From Moraxellaceae bacterium UBA2032 (GTDB lineage: Bacteria > Pseudomonadota > Gammaproteobacteria > Pseudomonadales > Moraxellaceae), in assembly GCA_002333125.1 (NCBI GenBank), contig DDBM01000193.1:5615-12451 (forward strand): a stretch of 6,837 bases of DNA, written 5' to 3'. How positions within the stretch are numbered: the first letter of the stretch is position 1; every line of letters starts with the position of its first letter. A program made the position numbers and the translations under genes. A model generated the notes under the pieces. The model searched no databases and was not told the origin of the DNA. It saw only the letters and a program-made list of their open reading frames with translations. Shown piece after piece: positions 6,819-6,837 of this stretch.

Positions 6819-6837
6819 GGCAAAATCTCCAGTTGAA

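Overview
This is a compact, AT-rich bacterial segment in which essentially all the coding is on the minus strand. Transcription runs from high to low coordinates. In that order the genes are: a small DUF4258-type protein (6818-6498); a TerY-type von Willebrand A (vWA) protein with an intact metal site (6439-5765); a compact PP2C-type protein phosphatase (5763-5071); a Ser/Thr-type protein kinase with a C-terminal zinc ribbon (5068-3641); a 1121-residue superfamily 1 helicase of the UPF1/DNA2-like type (3640-275); and the start of a further unrecognised gene (291-1) that leaves the window. The last four junctions are extremely tight: 1 bp, 2 bp, 0 bp and a 17-bp overlap. This points to one co-transcribed, translationally coupled unit. 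The only real gap is 58 bp (6440-6497), between the DUF4258 gene and the vWA gene.

The vWA + PP2C + zinc-ribbon kinase set is the 'TerY-P' phosphorylation triad, recognised by comparative genomics of tellurite-resistance-like (Ter) stress systems and, as I recall, also tested as an antiphage cassette in a large defence-system survey. Here the triad is followed directly by a large SF1 helicase and at least one more protein. That fits the version in which reversible phosphorylation is thought to control a DNA- or RNA-processing machine, probably in phage or plasmid defence. The likely logic is inferred: the kinase and phosphatase set the phosphorylation state of a partner, the vWA protein is a metal-dependent scaffold (its serine-rich, acid-ended tail is a plausible substrate), and the helicase plus the truncated downstream protein do the nucleic-acid work. 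The DUF4258 gene is either the first component or an adjacent toxin-like cargo gene.

The organism cannot be named from this sequence. The AT-rich coding, Shine-Dalgarno sites and standard genetic code suit a Gram-negative bacterium, perhaps a gammaproteobacterium, but that is only an impression. No tRNA, rRNA, CRISPR array, insertion sequence or attachment site is visible, and no convincing promoter or terminator was found. The operon continues beyond the left edge. The upstream promoter, if it precedes the DUF4258 gene, lies beyond the right edge.
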